Shown: one piece after another, positions 17,793-26,490 of the stretch
Position numbering within the stretch: position 1 is the stretch's first letter
Layout of the letters: the number at the start of each line of letters is the position of its first letter
NCBI RefSeq assembly: GCF_021699195.1
Contig: NZ_SSXE01000079.1
Span: 25,013 to 89,012, forward strand
From: Nonomuraea sp. MG754425
Lineage (GTDB): Bacteria > Actinomycetota > Actinomycetes > Streptosporangiales > Streptosporangiaceae
Length of the DNA: 64,000 nt
Direction of reading: 5' to 3'
Notes under the pieces: generated by a model
What the model saw: only the letters and a program-made list of their open reading frames with translations
What the model was told of the DNA's origin: nothing
Database searches by the model: none
Position numbers and translations under genes: made by a program

Positions 17793-20700
17793 TCAAGAGC
17801 CGGAATCATCGGCGGCGTGGGGCCCCCCGGCGCGCGGATCACCGATGCGGGCCCGCGCCTGCGCGGCGACGATGTCAGCCTGGGTCCGGCCGCGCGGAAG
17901 CCCCGTTTCGTCCTGGATGGACAGGGCCTGTCGCGCGCTGTCGAGAGCGGCTTCGTGATCGCCGCTGGCGAGCTGGATCGCGGCGATCGCGGTGCGGGCC
18001 CGGCCTTCGAGCAGCCGGTATCCGGCCTTCCTGGCCAGGGCGAGCGCGGCGCGTGCGGCGTCGTCCGCGGCCGGCAGGTCCCCGCACCGGTGGTGGACGT
18101 CGGCCAGGCCGATCAGCGTCTCGGTGTGGATGTAGCCGTGGCCGATGGAGCGAGCGATGTCCGCGGCCTGCCGGTAGTCGCCGATGGCGAGCCCCAGGTC
18201 GCCCAGCGCACTGCGGATACCCGCCCGGGTGAGCAGCGTGTCCGCCTGCACCTTGCGATCGCCGATCTCCCGCGCGGTGGTCAGCGCGGCCTGGGCGAGG
18301 CGGAGCGCGTCGTGGTGGCGTCCGGCGTCACGGTGCACCCCGGCGATCGCCCGGGTGGTGGCCGCCAGCCGGCCGCGCTCGCCGAGCGCGGCGAAGCGGT
18401 CACGTGCCTCGGTGAGGAAGCCCAGCGCCGTCTCCAGGTGACCGAGCCCCTGATGGGCCAGGCCGAGCTGGTCGAGGGTGAGCGCCTCGCCCGCCGCGGA
18501 GCCGGTCTGCCGATGCAACATGAGCGCTTCGGCGTAGTGGCCGATCGCGGCTTCCAGCCGGCCGCGCATCAGCTCGAGGTTGCCGAGGTTGCCGAGCCGA
18601 ATGGCCTGGCCGGCGGCGCGCCGCGCGACGCGGTCGAGGGTCAGCGCCTGGGTGTAGCGTTCCGCGGCCCGATCGAGCTGCCCCTGCTCGGCGTACGCGG
18701 TGCCCAGGACGTTCAGGGCCGCGGACTCCCCGTCGGTCCAGTGCGCCTGTCCGGCGAGTCCCAGTGCGGACTCGCCCTCCTCGATCGCCTGGGCGTAGTC
18801 CCCGCGTGCCGCGTTGAGGGTCGCGAGGCCGAGCCGGGCGGCCGCCATCGCCTGCGGGCCGCCGCCGGCCTCCGCGGCTGCCAGAGTGGCCTGGGCGAGC
18901 GTGGCCCAGTCCACGAGTCGCATGCGGCGGTGCAGGTCACCGCGCAGCCCGTCCGCCAGGACGCAAGCCTGCCGGGCCAGGCCGTGGGCGACACCGTCGC
19001 GTACGAGGCTGATGACGTTGGCACGTTCGGCGTCCAGCCACGCCGAAGCCTGATCGGGATCGGTGAGCGTGGCCGACGCCTCGGTGTGGGCATCCAGCCG
19101 CGCCAGGTGCGGGAACAGCAGACTCGCGGCCGAGCCGACATGGTGCAGATAGTGATCGTACAGACGGCCGGCCGCCGCTCGCCGTCCGGCTTCGGGCTCT
19201 TCGGCGACCGCCGTCTCCGCGGCACAGGAACGGATCAGGTCGTGCATGCCGTAGCGGCCAGGGGTGTGCTCCTGGACGAGGTGAGCGGCGGCCAACCGCT
19301 CCAGCGCCCACTCCGCCGTCGCCGGTCCGGTGCCGGCGAGCGCGGCGGCCGTCGCCGGAGTGACGTCCGCGACCGACGTCAGGCCGAGTAGCCGGAACAG
19401 CCGCCGCGCGGCGCCGGGCAGCACGGCATAGGACAGGCCGAACGCGGCCCGCACCGCCACGTCGCCGGACCGCAACCGGCCCAGCCGGTCCTGGCGCAGG
19501 CGGGTCACGTACACGCCGATGCCGGTCTTCGGGCGTACCGCCAGATTCGCCGCGGCGATCCGCAAAGCCAGCGGAAGGTGGTTGCACAGGGTGGCGAGTT
19601 CGGCCGCCGCCTGCGGTTCCGCGCGCAGCCGGTCGTCGCCGAGGAACCGGCCCAGCAGCCCGTACGACTCCTCCGGCGTCAGCACGTCCAGGGCCAGCGG
19701 AACAGCACCGTCGAGGGCGAGCAACCCGTCGAGCCGGTCACGGCTGGTGACCAGCACGAGGCAGCCGGTGCCACCGGGCAGCAGCGGCCGCACCTGGTCG
19801 GGGTGGCGGGCGTTGTCCAGCAGCACCAGCGTATTCTGTCCGGCCAGCAAGCTGCGGTAGAGCGCGCCGGCCTCGTCCTGGTCGGAGGGCACCTGCGCGG
19901 GCGGCACCCCCAGCGCGCGCAGGAATCTCGCGAGTGCCTCGATCGGGGGCATCGGCGGGCCGTCCGCGTAGCCGCGCAGGTTCACGTAGAGCTGTCCGTC
20001 CGGGAAGCGATCGCGGACCGTGTGAGCCCAGTGGACCGCCAGCGCGGTCTTGCCGATCCCGGCGGTGCCCGCGATCGCGGAGATGGCCACTGCCCCGGCC
20101 CGAGGATCGGCGTCGGCGGGCAGCAGCGCGTCGAGCCGCCGGAGATCGCCGCCGCGGCCGGTGAAGGCGGCGACGTCGGGGGGTAACTGGGCCGGCACCA
20201 CCCGGGGCGTCTCACGCTCGGACGCCCCTGCCTTCTCCTGCCCTTCCGTCAGGATCGCCTGCTGCAGCAGGCGTAGCCGTGGGCTCGGTTCCAGCCCGAG
20301 CTCGGTGTGCAGGACGCGGCGTACCCGCTGGTAGACGTCCAGCGCCTCGGCCCGGCGGCCGCAGCGTTGCAGGGCCGTCATCAGCAGGGTCCACAGCCGT
20401 TCCCGCATCGGCTGTTCCTGCACCAGCCGGTGCAGTTCGTCCACCACATCGGTGTGCCGGCCCAGCGCCAGCAGGGCGTCGATGTGGTCCTCGACGACGC
20501 TGAGCCGCAGTTGTTCCAGATGGGTCACCCGCGGCTGGATCAACGGGTTGCGGGGCACATCAGCGAGTACGGGCTCACGGTCCGGCCACAGGGCCAGCGC
20601 CTCGGCCAGCAGCGCCGCCCCGGTCTCCCGCCGCCCGCCGGCCAGCTCCCGGCGCCCGGACGTCAGCCGCCGTTCGAAGCGCATCGCGTCCACGGCGTCG

Positions 20701-20969
20701 TCATGAACGCGCAGCTCGTAGCCACGATCTCGGGTGATCAGGGCCTCGCCGACCAGCCGGCGCAACCGCCGCACGTAGACGGCGATCGTGTTCTTCGCCG
20801 TACGCGGCGGCCGGTCGCCCCACACCGCATCCGCGAGGGCGTCGGCGCTCACGCTCCGGCCCGCCTCGACCAACAGCACCGCCAGCACGACGCGCTGCTG
20901 TTCGGCGGCCACCGATACCCACCCTTGCCCGGTGTGCACGCGTAACGGACCCAGTATCTGAAACCGCAT
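17793..20969 (-). CDS. SARP/AfsR-type regulator with NB-ARC and TPR domains
   Basis: The product has about 1058 residues. I chose the ATG at 20969, which starts MRFQILGPLRV as in the SARP family. Domains in order: an OmpR-like winged helix (1-95, KNTIAVYVRRLRRLVGE), a bacterial transcriptional activation domain (about 100-245, ending ELGLEPSPRLRLLQ), an NB-ARC/STAND ATPase with P-loop AGTAGIGKTALAVHW (about 310) and LVLLDNARHPDQV, and a long TPR region from about 650 to the end. AfsR-like STAND regulators switch on secondary-metabolite or morphogenesis genes after signal binding. No biosynthetic cluster is visible here. The divergent secreted-protein gene at 21175 is a candidate target. Confidence 0.92.
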   Translation of the reverse strand: MRFQILGPLRVHTGQGWVSVAAEQQRVVLAVLLVEAGRSVSADALADAVWGDRPPRTAKNTIAVYVRRLRRLVGEALITRDRGYELRVHDDAVDAMRFERRLTSGRRELAGGRRETGAALLAEALALWPDREPVLADVPRNPLIQPRVTHLEQLRLSVVEDHIDALLALGRHTDVVDELHRLVQEQPMRERLWTLLMTALQRCGRRAEALDVYQRVRRVLHTELGLEPSPRLRLLQQAILTEGQEKAGASERETPRVVPAQLPPDVAAFTGRGGDLRRLDALLPADADPRAGAVAISAIAGTAGIGKTALAVHWAHTVRDRFPDGQLYVNLRGYADGPPMPPIEALARFLRALGVPPAQVPSDQDEAGALYRSLLAGQNTLVLLDNARHPDQVRPLLPGGTGCLVLVTSRDRLDGLLALDGAVPLALDVLTPEESYGLLGRFLGDDRLRAEPQAAAELATLCNHLPLALRIAAANLAVRPKTGIGVYVTRLRQDRLGRLRSGDVAVRAAFGLSYAVLPGAARRLFRLLGLTSVADVTPATAAALAGTGPATAEWALERLAAAHLVQEHTPGRYGMHDLIRSCAAETAVAEEPEAGRRAAAGRLYDHYLHHVGSAASLLFPHLARLDAHTEASATLTDPDQASAWLDAERANVISLVRDGVAHGLARQACVLADGLRGDLHRRMRLVDWATLAQATLAAAEAGGGPQAMAAARLGLATLNAARGDYAQAIEEGESALGLAGQAHWTDGESAALNVLGTAYAEQGQLDRAAERYTQALTLDRVARRAAGQAIRLGNLGNLELMRGRLEAAIGHYAEALMLHRQTGSAAGEALTLDQLGLAHQGLGHLETALGFLTEARDRFAALGERGRLAATTRAIAGVHRDAGRHHDALRLAQAALTTAREIGDRKVQADTLLTRAGIRSALGDLGLAIGDYRQAADIARSIGHGYIHTETLIGLADVHHRCGDLPAADDAARAALALARKAGYRLLEGRARTAIAAIQLASGDHEAALDSARQALSIQDETGLPRGRTQADIVAAQARARIGDPRAGGPHAADDSGS

Positions 20970-21120
20970 CTCCCACCCACGCCTTTGCCACGACGCTCCG
21001 CCATGACCCACTTCGTTCCACGACGGCGCCTGGATGACGGGCGGAGCCGGGAGACGTCATCGCCGGCTCATCGCCCGGTCAGCCCTCCGGACTACCGTCT
21101 CCGACGAGATCTCCCCACCA

Positions 21121-21138
21121 GTTCCGGGCGCCCGGAAC
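21121..21138. promoter_or_regulatory. Perfect 18-bp palindrome upstream of the secreted-protein gene
   Basis: GTTCCGGGCGCCCGGAAC is a perfect palindrome 36 bp before the ATG at 21175 and within the divergent SARP/secreted-protein region. The location overlaps the expected promoter or 5' leader, so it may be an operator or a short mRNA hairpin. Confidence 0.45.
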
Positions 21139-21174
21139 AAGGATCGACGCACCGCCCGAAAGGAGCAGCCTGCC

Positions 21175-21714
21175 ATGCGCACATCAACCGAACACCGCAC
21201 ATCCGACGCTCCCACGCGCCCGCGCCGGCGAACCGCGGCAATCGCCCGCCGTACCTGCCTCACCTTGGGGCTGGCCGCCGCTTTGACCGCCGGAGTCACC
21301 GCACCCGCCGCGGCCGACTGCCCTTCCCCGTCGTACGTCGGCATGTGGAAGAGCAATGACAGCGGCGGTCTCAAGCACGGCCCCGGGAATTCGCTCACGA
21401 CCCTCGCGCCGGGGGGCGAGATCTTCATCGATCCGTTCGATCTCGTCACCGACTTCGCCAACATCGCCCTCGGCGGCGACGTGAAGCCGGGTACGGGTGC
21501 GGTGTACAAACTCACCGACGTCTCGACCACGACCTGGACGACCAAGGCAGCGCGCTCGAACGGCGTCATCCATCACGAGGACGAGATCAGGTTGTTCGGG
21601 ACGAGCATCCTCGGTGGCGGGCTCGACGTGAGCGTCACCGTGGAATTCACCGACGAATGCAGCAACACTCCGCGGTCGGTCTATCTGGGCAGGCTGAAGG
21701 TCACGAACCAGTAG
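21175..21714 (+). CDS. Small secreted protein of unknown function
   Basis: The 179-residue product starts at an ATG 9 bp after AAAGGAG. It has a long basic N-region (TRPRRRTAAIARRT), a hydrophobic core (LTLGLAAALTAGVTA) and a likely cleavage after APAAA, giving a mature protein of about 130 residues that starts DCPS. The mature part is rich in Gly, Thr and Asp, and has two Cys residues (DCPS and DECSNT) that could form a disulfide linking the ends. It looks like a compact beta protein. I do not recognise a family. It is divergent from the SARP regulator, 205 bp away, and preceded by an 18-bp palindrome. Confidence 0.7.
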   Translation: MRTSTEHRTSDAPTRPRRRTAAIARRTCLTLGLAAALTAGVTAPAAADCPSPSYVGMWKSNDSGGLKHGPGNSLTTLAPGGEIFIDPFDLVTDFANIALGGDVKPGTGAVYKLTDVSTTTWTTKAARSNGVIHHEDEIRLFGTSILGGGLDVSVTVEFTDECSNTPRSVYLGRLKVTNQ

Positions 21715-21807
21715 GCACTCCGGCCGGAGGCCGGCCGGGCCGTCCTGGCTCAGCCGGCCTCCCGCCTGTGCGGGACTTCGAGCCGGCCACGCCCCGAACC
21801 AGGGCAC

Positions 21808-21843
21808 TCAGCACCGTGACGGCCAGTTGACCACGTCGAGCAT
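21808..21843 (-). other. Possible 11-residue ORF with a strong ribosome-binding site
   Basis: An ATG at 21843 is preceded by GAAGGAG at good spacing and encodes MLDVVNWPSRC before a TGA. No same-strand gene follows within the gap; the next one downstream is on the other strand. It could be a leader peptide whose gene is gone, or chance. The rest of the 375-bp gap 21715-22089 shows only GC-rich inverted stretches just after the secreted-protein gene and nothing else I can name. Confidence 0.25.
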
Positions 21844-22089
21844 GCGGGTCTCCTTCACCGGAGGTCGGGTGCGGGGTTGTTCCCGATGATTCCTCACGCA
21901 CGAGCGCGCCATCATACGAACGTGCGGAAAACGCCGCAGAGCGGCCGGCCGAAGCGATGGACGCCCTGGCGGGCGGTTCTCCGGGCGTACCCGGTACGCC
22001 GGCTCCGCGTCGGCGTCCGGACCTGGCATGAGACCGGCCGCGCCGAGCCGGCGCCCGTCCTCGATGGTCGGCGTTGCCAGGGTCGGACC

Positions 22090-23002
22090 TCACAGACCCG
22101 CGAGCATGCCTCCGTCGATCAGCACCGACGTGCCGGTGAGGAAGCTCATGTCGGAGGAGGCCAGCGCGAGTGCCGCCGTGGCCATCTCCGTAGGCTGGGC
22201 CATCCGCTTGAGGCCGTCGATACCGGCCTGCGGGCCGGCCTTCAACGCCTCCCACTCCTCGTCGTTCGCATCCGGAGCCAGCACGGGACGCCAGGCGTCC
22301 ACCATGGGCGTGTTGGTGGTGCCGGGGGAAAGGGCCACGACCCGGATGTTCCACGGCGCCGCGCCGTATTCAATGGCGGCCGCCCGGACCAGGCCGGTCA
22401 CTCCGCCCTTGCTGGCGGCGTAGGCGCCGATCATCGGCCGGGTGGCGAACTCGTTGGCCGATCCGGTGACCAGGATGACGCCGCCGCCGGAGTCCCGGAT
22501 ATAGGGGGCCTCATGCTTGATGCAGAGGAATACGCCCCTGGTGTTGGTGGCCTGCGTGTCGTCCCAATCCTCGACGTCCATGTCGTGCAGCGGCTTCAGG
22601 TGCTGCACGCCCGCATTGTTCATGGCCACATGCAGACCGCCGTACTTCTGCGCGACCCGGTCCACGAACGTCTTGACCTGCCTGGCGTCGCGTACGTCCG
22701 CCTTGATGTAGGTCGCTTCGCCCCCGGCCTGCCTGATCTCACGCTCGACCTGGCGACCCAGTTGCTCCCGCCGCCCGCAGAAGCCCACCTTCGCGCCTTC
22801 GCGGGCGAACGCGACGGCTGAGGCTCTGCCGATGCCCGATGTCGCGCCCGTGATCAGCACGACCTTGCCTTCATAACGTCTCGCGACCGCCGCAGCGGAC
22901 GGTGTCGCGTTCGCCGGCGCGGCGGTGACCGCGATCCCCGCCGCGCTCGCGAGTGCTCCTGCCAGTACCGACCGCCGCCCCAGGGGGGGAAGAACTATTC
23001 AT
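22090..23002 (-). CDS. SDR-family oxidoreductase with Tat signal, frameshifted in a C7 tract
   Basis: The catalytic part is a classical short-chain dehydrogenase: TGATSGIG cofactor motif, NNAG, and catalytic YAASK with an upstream Ser in VTGSANEF. The best ATG is at 23002 (AGGGAG upstream), which would encode MNSSSP, then GRRSVLAGALASAAG, a Tat signal, and then RYEGKVVLITG. These two parts are in different frames: a run of seven C on the coding strand (22983-22989) would need six C to join them. Without that, translation could begin only at the GTG at 22860, which cuts into the first beta strand. So it is either a pseudogene, a sequencing indel, or a slippage-controlled gene. Confidence 0.7.
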
Positions 23003-23149
23003 GATCTCCCTAAATGCGAGTTATGGCTCGTATTGCGGTCCATAGATTACGAGCTTTTATTCGCGTTCGTCAACCGGCAGGAGCCGACCGGTTCTCAGGA
23101 TGCAGGCGCCTCAGGATCTGCCGCTCCCTGGCCAGGATGCTGGTGCTGT

Positions 23150-23260
23150 TCGCACAGAGCGACGCCAAGGCCGGCCACCGTGTCCCTGGTCACCCGGTGC
23201 ACCGGCATCGAGGCGATCGACAGGTAGCGCAGCAGTTCCTCGGTGGCACGCGCCGCAACG
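23150..23260 (-). pseudogene. Cytochrome P450 remnant (K-helix region)
   Basis: About 37 codons read ARATEELLRYLSIASMPVHRV, then TRDTVAGLGV, which resembles the K-helix (ExxR, here EELLR) and the following strand of actinobacterial cytochrome P450s. Nothing resembling the haem-Cys loop or the N-terminal half is present nearby on either strand, and the frame drifts into unrelated sequence on both sides. I read it as the residue of a deleted P450 gene. The rest of the 23003-23369 gap holds no gene I can support. Confidence 0.45.
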
Positions 23261-23369
23261 GTCCTGAGGCGCGTGGATGTCGTGCCTCGGGCAGGCCGTC
23301 CACGATCTCCCGCGCCGCGGACGGCGGGGTGATGGCGTCGCGGGTACCGGCCGCGACAAGGTCGCGAGG

Positions 23370-23980
23370 TCAGGAGCGGCCCAGGGCGAACCGCTCGGCG
23401 AAGGCGGACATCTGCTCCCTGCGCCCCTCCGGTTCCATCGTGGTCGGGTTGAGGACCAGGCGTGTCACACCCGCCGCGGCCAGTTCCTCGACCTGCTCGG
23501 CCGACATGGCCAGCGACCCCCACCGCGTGTACTCCAGCGTCGCGGCGTCGCGCCCGGCCTCGGCGGCGACGGACCGGACCAGCTCCCACTGGCTCTGGCG
23601 TTCCTCGTCGGTGAGCGCGCCGCCGGGGAAGTAGCCGTCGCCGCGCAGCCCCGCGCGGCGGGCGGCGGCCCGGCTCGACCCGCCGACGTGGATCGGCAGG
23701 TGCGTGACCCCGTACGGCTTCGGGTAGCTGGTCACGCTCTCGAAGCCGAAGAACTCGCCGTCGAAGCCGACTCCCTTCTCATCGCCCTCCCACAGCAGCC
23801 GCAGCACGTCGATGGCCTCGTCGGTACGGCGTCCGCCCCGTACCTGGCACCGGGATACAGCACGATGTGCTCGGGCAGGTAGAGCCCTTCGAAGCCGCAC
23901 GCCTCGGCGTGCTGGGCGTGGGCCACGAGCCGGTCGGGGTCGAGGCCGTCGGCCGGGGAGAAGCAGAGCGCGAATTTCAT
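23370..23980 (-). pseudogene. LLM-class F420-type oxidoreductase with internal deletion and frameshift
   Basis: The start MKFALCFSPADGLDPDRLVA, followed by HAEACGFEGLYLPEHIV, and the end, from RRTDEAIDVLRLLWEG through THLPIHVGGSSRAAARRAG to NPTTMEPEGRREQ, are the two ends of a luciferase-like F420-dependent oxidoreductase of about 290 residues. They sit in different frames and are joined near 23830. Roughly 90 codons in between, including the first cofactor-binding strands of the barrel, are missing. The gene cannot make a functional enzyme. It lies next to the P450 remnant and the broken SDR, in a decaying stretch. Confidence 0.8.
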
Positions 23981-24116
23981 GGTCGTCCTCGTCGCACGAT
24001 GGTTTTCGATCAAGCTAGAACATTGCCACCGGCGTCAAGGCCAACCCGGCTTCGACTCTCGGGCCGCGCACGTCGGAGGGTCTTGACGGCGCCGGAGTGT
24101 CGATGTCACCCTGAAG

Positions 24117-24136
24117 CCAGTCGATCGATCGATTGG
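24117..24136. promoter_or_regulatory. 20-bp near-perfect palindrome, likely TetR operator
   Basis: CCAGTCGATCGATCGATTGG is palindromic except for one base pair and ends 7 bp before the GTG of the TetR gene at 24144. A TTGACG box lies about 30 bp further up. It is well placed for autorepression of the TetR gene and the acyl-CoA operon behind it. Confidence 0.65.
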
Positions 24137-24143
24137 GAACGAT

Positions 24144-24803
24144 GTGTCCAACCTCGACCGGGTCCAGCAGGCCGCCGTGCGGTTGTTCGCGGAGCGCGGG
24201 TACGCCGCGACGGGAATCCGCGAGATCGGCCGCGCCGTGGGGCTGAACTCCGGGACGCTCTACCACTACGCGTCGAACAAGGAGGAACTGCTGGTCGGCA
24301 TCATGCAGGCCGGCATGGGCGAGCTGCTGCGGGCGGCCCGCGAGGCGGTCGGCCACAGCTCCGACCCGGTCGTCCAGTTGGGCCGCCTGGTGCTGGCCCA
24401 CGTGACGATGGAAGCGGTCAATCCCCTCACCTCCCGGGTCAACGACCGCGAGGTCCACTCCCTGACCGAGCCGAACCACGCCATCGTGGTCGGGCTGCGG
24501 GACGACTACGAAGCCGTGTTCCAGCAGGTGCTGGAACACGGCGCGCGGCAGGGCGACTTCCGGATCACCGACGTCGCCATGACCCGCCTGGCCCTGATCG
24601 CGATGTGCAACGGGGTGGCCCACTGGTTCCGCCCCGACGGTCGGCTGCCGGTCGCCCGGGTGCAGGACTCCTACCTGGAACTGACCTGCAACCTGGTCGG
24701 CTCGCGTCCGGTGCGGCGCGCCGAGTGCGGGCCCGAGGTGTCCATCACCTCGCTGAGGTCCGAACCCCGGATCGACGCCGGCCGGGAGCAGACGTCCGCC
24801 TGA
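24144..24803 (+). CDS. TetR-family regulator of an acyl-CoA operon
   Basis: The 219-residue protein has the TetR helix-turn-helix at residues about 1-55 (AAVRLFAERGYAATGIREIGRAVGLNSGTLYHYASNKEELL), followed by an all-helical ligand domain of the kind seen in FadR/KstR2-like regulators. The GTG start lies just after a 20-bp palindrome, with no clear ribosome-binding site, so the mRNA may be leaderless. The acyl-CoA ligase gene follows 71 bp downstream. Regulators of this type usually respond to acyl-CoA thioesters; here that is inferred from the neighbours. Confidence 0.9.
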   Translation: MSNLDRVQQAAVRLFAERGYAATGIREIGRAVGLNSGTLYHYASNKEELLVGIMQAGMGELLRAAREAVGHSSDPVVQLGRLVLAHVTMEAVNPLTSRVNDREVHSLTEPNHAIVVGLRDDYEAVFQQVLEHGARQGDFRITDVAMTRLALIAMCNGVAHWFRPDGRLPVARVQDSYLELTCNLVGSRPVRRAECGPEVSITSLRSEPRIDAGREQTSA

Positions 24804-24874
24804 GCGCGGACGCACCCGCGACCGCGCCGGCGGCCGGCGGGCGAGCGCTGTCTACCTGCGGAGGTGGCACCACG

Positions 24875-26476
24875 ATGGACACCAGGCCCACGCCGCGCGT
24901 CGTCGTCGGCAAGGACGCGGCGGACGCCGCCCCGGCGGATCGTTCGATCCCCGACCTGCTGCGCGACGCCGCGGCACGGTACGGCGCAGCGGAGTTCCTG
25001 CGCTTTCCCGGCACGTCGCTCAGCTTCCAGGAGGCCGACGCCCGCAGCGAGCGCCTCGCCCGGGTGCTGGCCGCCCGCGGCGTCGAACCCGGAGACCGGG
25101 TCGCCGTCATGATGGGCAACACGCCCGGGTGGCCGCTGAGCTGGTTCGCGATCCTGAAGGCCGGGGCCGTCGCCGTGCCGGTCAATCCGCGGTTACGCGC
25201 CCACGATCTCGGGTTCGTGCTGCGTGACTCCGGCGCCCGGTCGGTGCTCGCCGACGACGAGCACACCGGCATCGTCAGGGCGGTGGCGTCCGGGCTCGAT
25301 CCGGCCCCGCTGGTCCGCACGCTCGCGGACCTCGACGCCGAGGCCCGCCGCTCGCCCGCGCCCCCGCTGGAGGTGCGCACGCGCTCCGACGACGTCGCCA
25401 ACTTCCAGTACACCTCCGGGACGACCGGCTTCCCGAAGGCCTGCGTGCTCACCCACGACTACTGGGTGCGGACCGCGTGGCTGGTCGCCCGCGAGGCGGA
25501 GGTCCGCACCGACGACGTGGTCCTGATGGCCCAGCCGTTCTCGTACATGGACGACCAGTGGACGGCGGTGATGTGCCTGATCGCCGGGATCCCGCTCGTC
25601 GTGCTGCCCCGCTTCTCGGCGTCGGGGTTCTGGCCCGCGGTCCGCGAGCACCGCGCCACGCTCACGTACGTGCTGGGCACGATGCCGCTGCTCATGCACA
25701 AGCAGCCGCCCGACCTCTCCGACGCGGTCAACGACATGCGACTGGTGCTCTGCTCCGGCATCGCGCCGCACCTGCACCGGGCCTTCGAGGAGCGCTGGGG
25801 CGTGCCCTGGCGCGAGATCTACGGCTCCACGGAGAGCGGCCTCGACCTCGTCGCCGCCCCTGGCGCGGACGACACCGTCGGCACCGGCGCCATGGGGTAT
25901 CCGCCGCCGGGGAAGGAGGTCCGCGTCGCCGGTCCCGACGGCGGCACCGTGCCCGACGGGGAGGTGGGCGAGATCGTCGTCCGGGGCCGCCCCATGATGA
26001 CCGGCTACTGGAACCACCCCGAGGCCACGGCCGAGGCGCTCGCGGACGGCTGGTACCACACCGGCGACCTCGGCTACCGCGACCCGCGGGGAAGCATCCA
26101 CCACGCCGGGCGGCTGAAGGACATCGTCCGCCGCGGCGGCGAGAACATCTCCTGCGCCGAGGTGGAGAGCGTGCTCGCCCGGCACCCGGCGGTGGTGGCG
26201 GCGGCGCTCGTCCCGATCCCCGACGAGCTGTTCGGCGAGTTGCCGAAGGCGTTCGTGCAGTTGCGCGCCGGCCACCCGGCGGACACGGCGACCGCGCGCG
26301 ACCTGCTCGACCACGCGCGGGAGCGCCTCGCGCCGTTCAAGATCCCCGCCTTCGTCGAGTTCGTGGACGGCTTCGTGATGACGCCCTCGGAACGGATCCG
26401 GAAGCGGGCCCTGCTCGAACCCGCCCGCGACCAGCGGAGCGGCTGCTTCGACGCCGCCACCGACTCCTGGAAGTGA
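24875..26476 (+). CDS. AMP-forming acyl-CoA ligase
   Basis: The 533-residue enzyme is an ANL-superfamily ligase, expected to activate a carboxylic acid with ATP and CoA. Motifs in order: P-loop YTSGTTGFPKA (about residue 180), IYGSTESG (about 313), YHTGDLGYRD (about 399), GRLKDIVRRGGENIS (about 412) and, near the C-terminus, PSERIRKRALL. The usual PxGKI(L)R Lys is replaced: the region reads MTPSERIRKR, so the catalytic Lys may be shifted or the adenylation step altered. GGAGG precedes the ATG. It is the first enzyme gene of the TetR-led operon and may act on a fatty, aromatic or steroid side-chain acid. Confidence 0.9.
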   Translation: MDTRPTPRVVVGKDAADAAPADRSIPDLLRDAAARYGAAEFLRFPGTSLSFQEADARSERLARVLAARGVEPGDRVAVMMGNTPGWPLSWFAILKAGAVAVPVNPRLRAHDLGFVLRDSGARSVLADDEHTGIVRAVASGLDPAPLVRTLADLDAEARRSPAPPLEVRTRSDDVANFQYTSGTTGFPKACVLTHDYWVRTAWLVAREAEVRTDDVVLMAQPFSYMDDQWTAVMCLIAGIPLVVLPRFSASGFWPAVREHRATLTYVLGTMPLLMHKQPPDLSDAVNDMRLVLCSGIAPHLHRAFEERWGVPWREIYGSTESGLDLVAAPGADDTVGTGAMGYPPPGKEVRVAGPDGGTVPDGEVGEIVVRGRPMMTGYWNHPEATAEALADGWYHTGDLGYRDPRGSIHHAGRLKDIVRRGGENISCAEVESVLARHPAVVAAALVPIPDELFGELPKAFVQLRAGHPADTATARDLLDHARERLAPFKIPAFVEFVDGFVMTPSERIRKRALLEPARDQRSGCFDAATDSWK

Positions 26477-26490
26477 ACGAGAGGACCCCC

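Noticed and set aside
23095..23589. A full gene in the gap between SDR and LLM genes
   Set aside because: Only a P450 K-helix piece is recognisable; flanking residues are low-complexity and shared with no family I know.
22090..24000. Mobile element behind the decayed genes
   Set aside because: No transposase, terminal inverted repeat or target duplication could be found on either strand.
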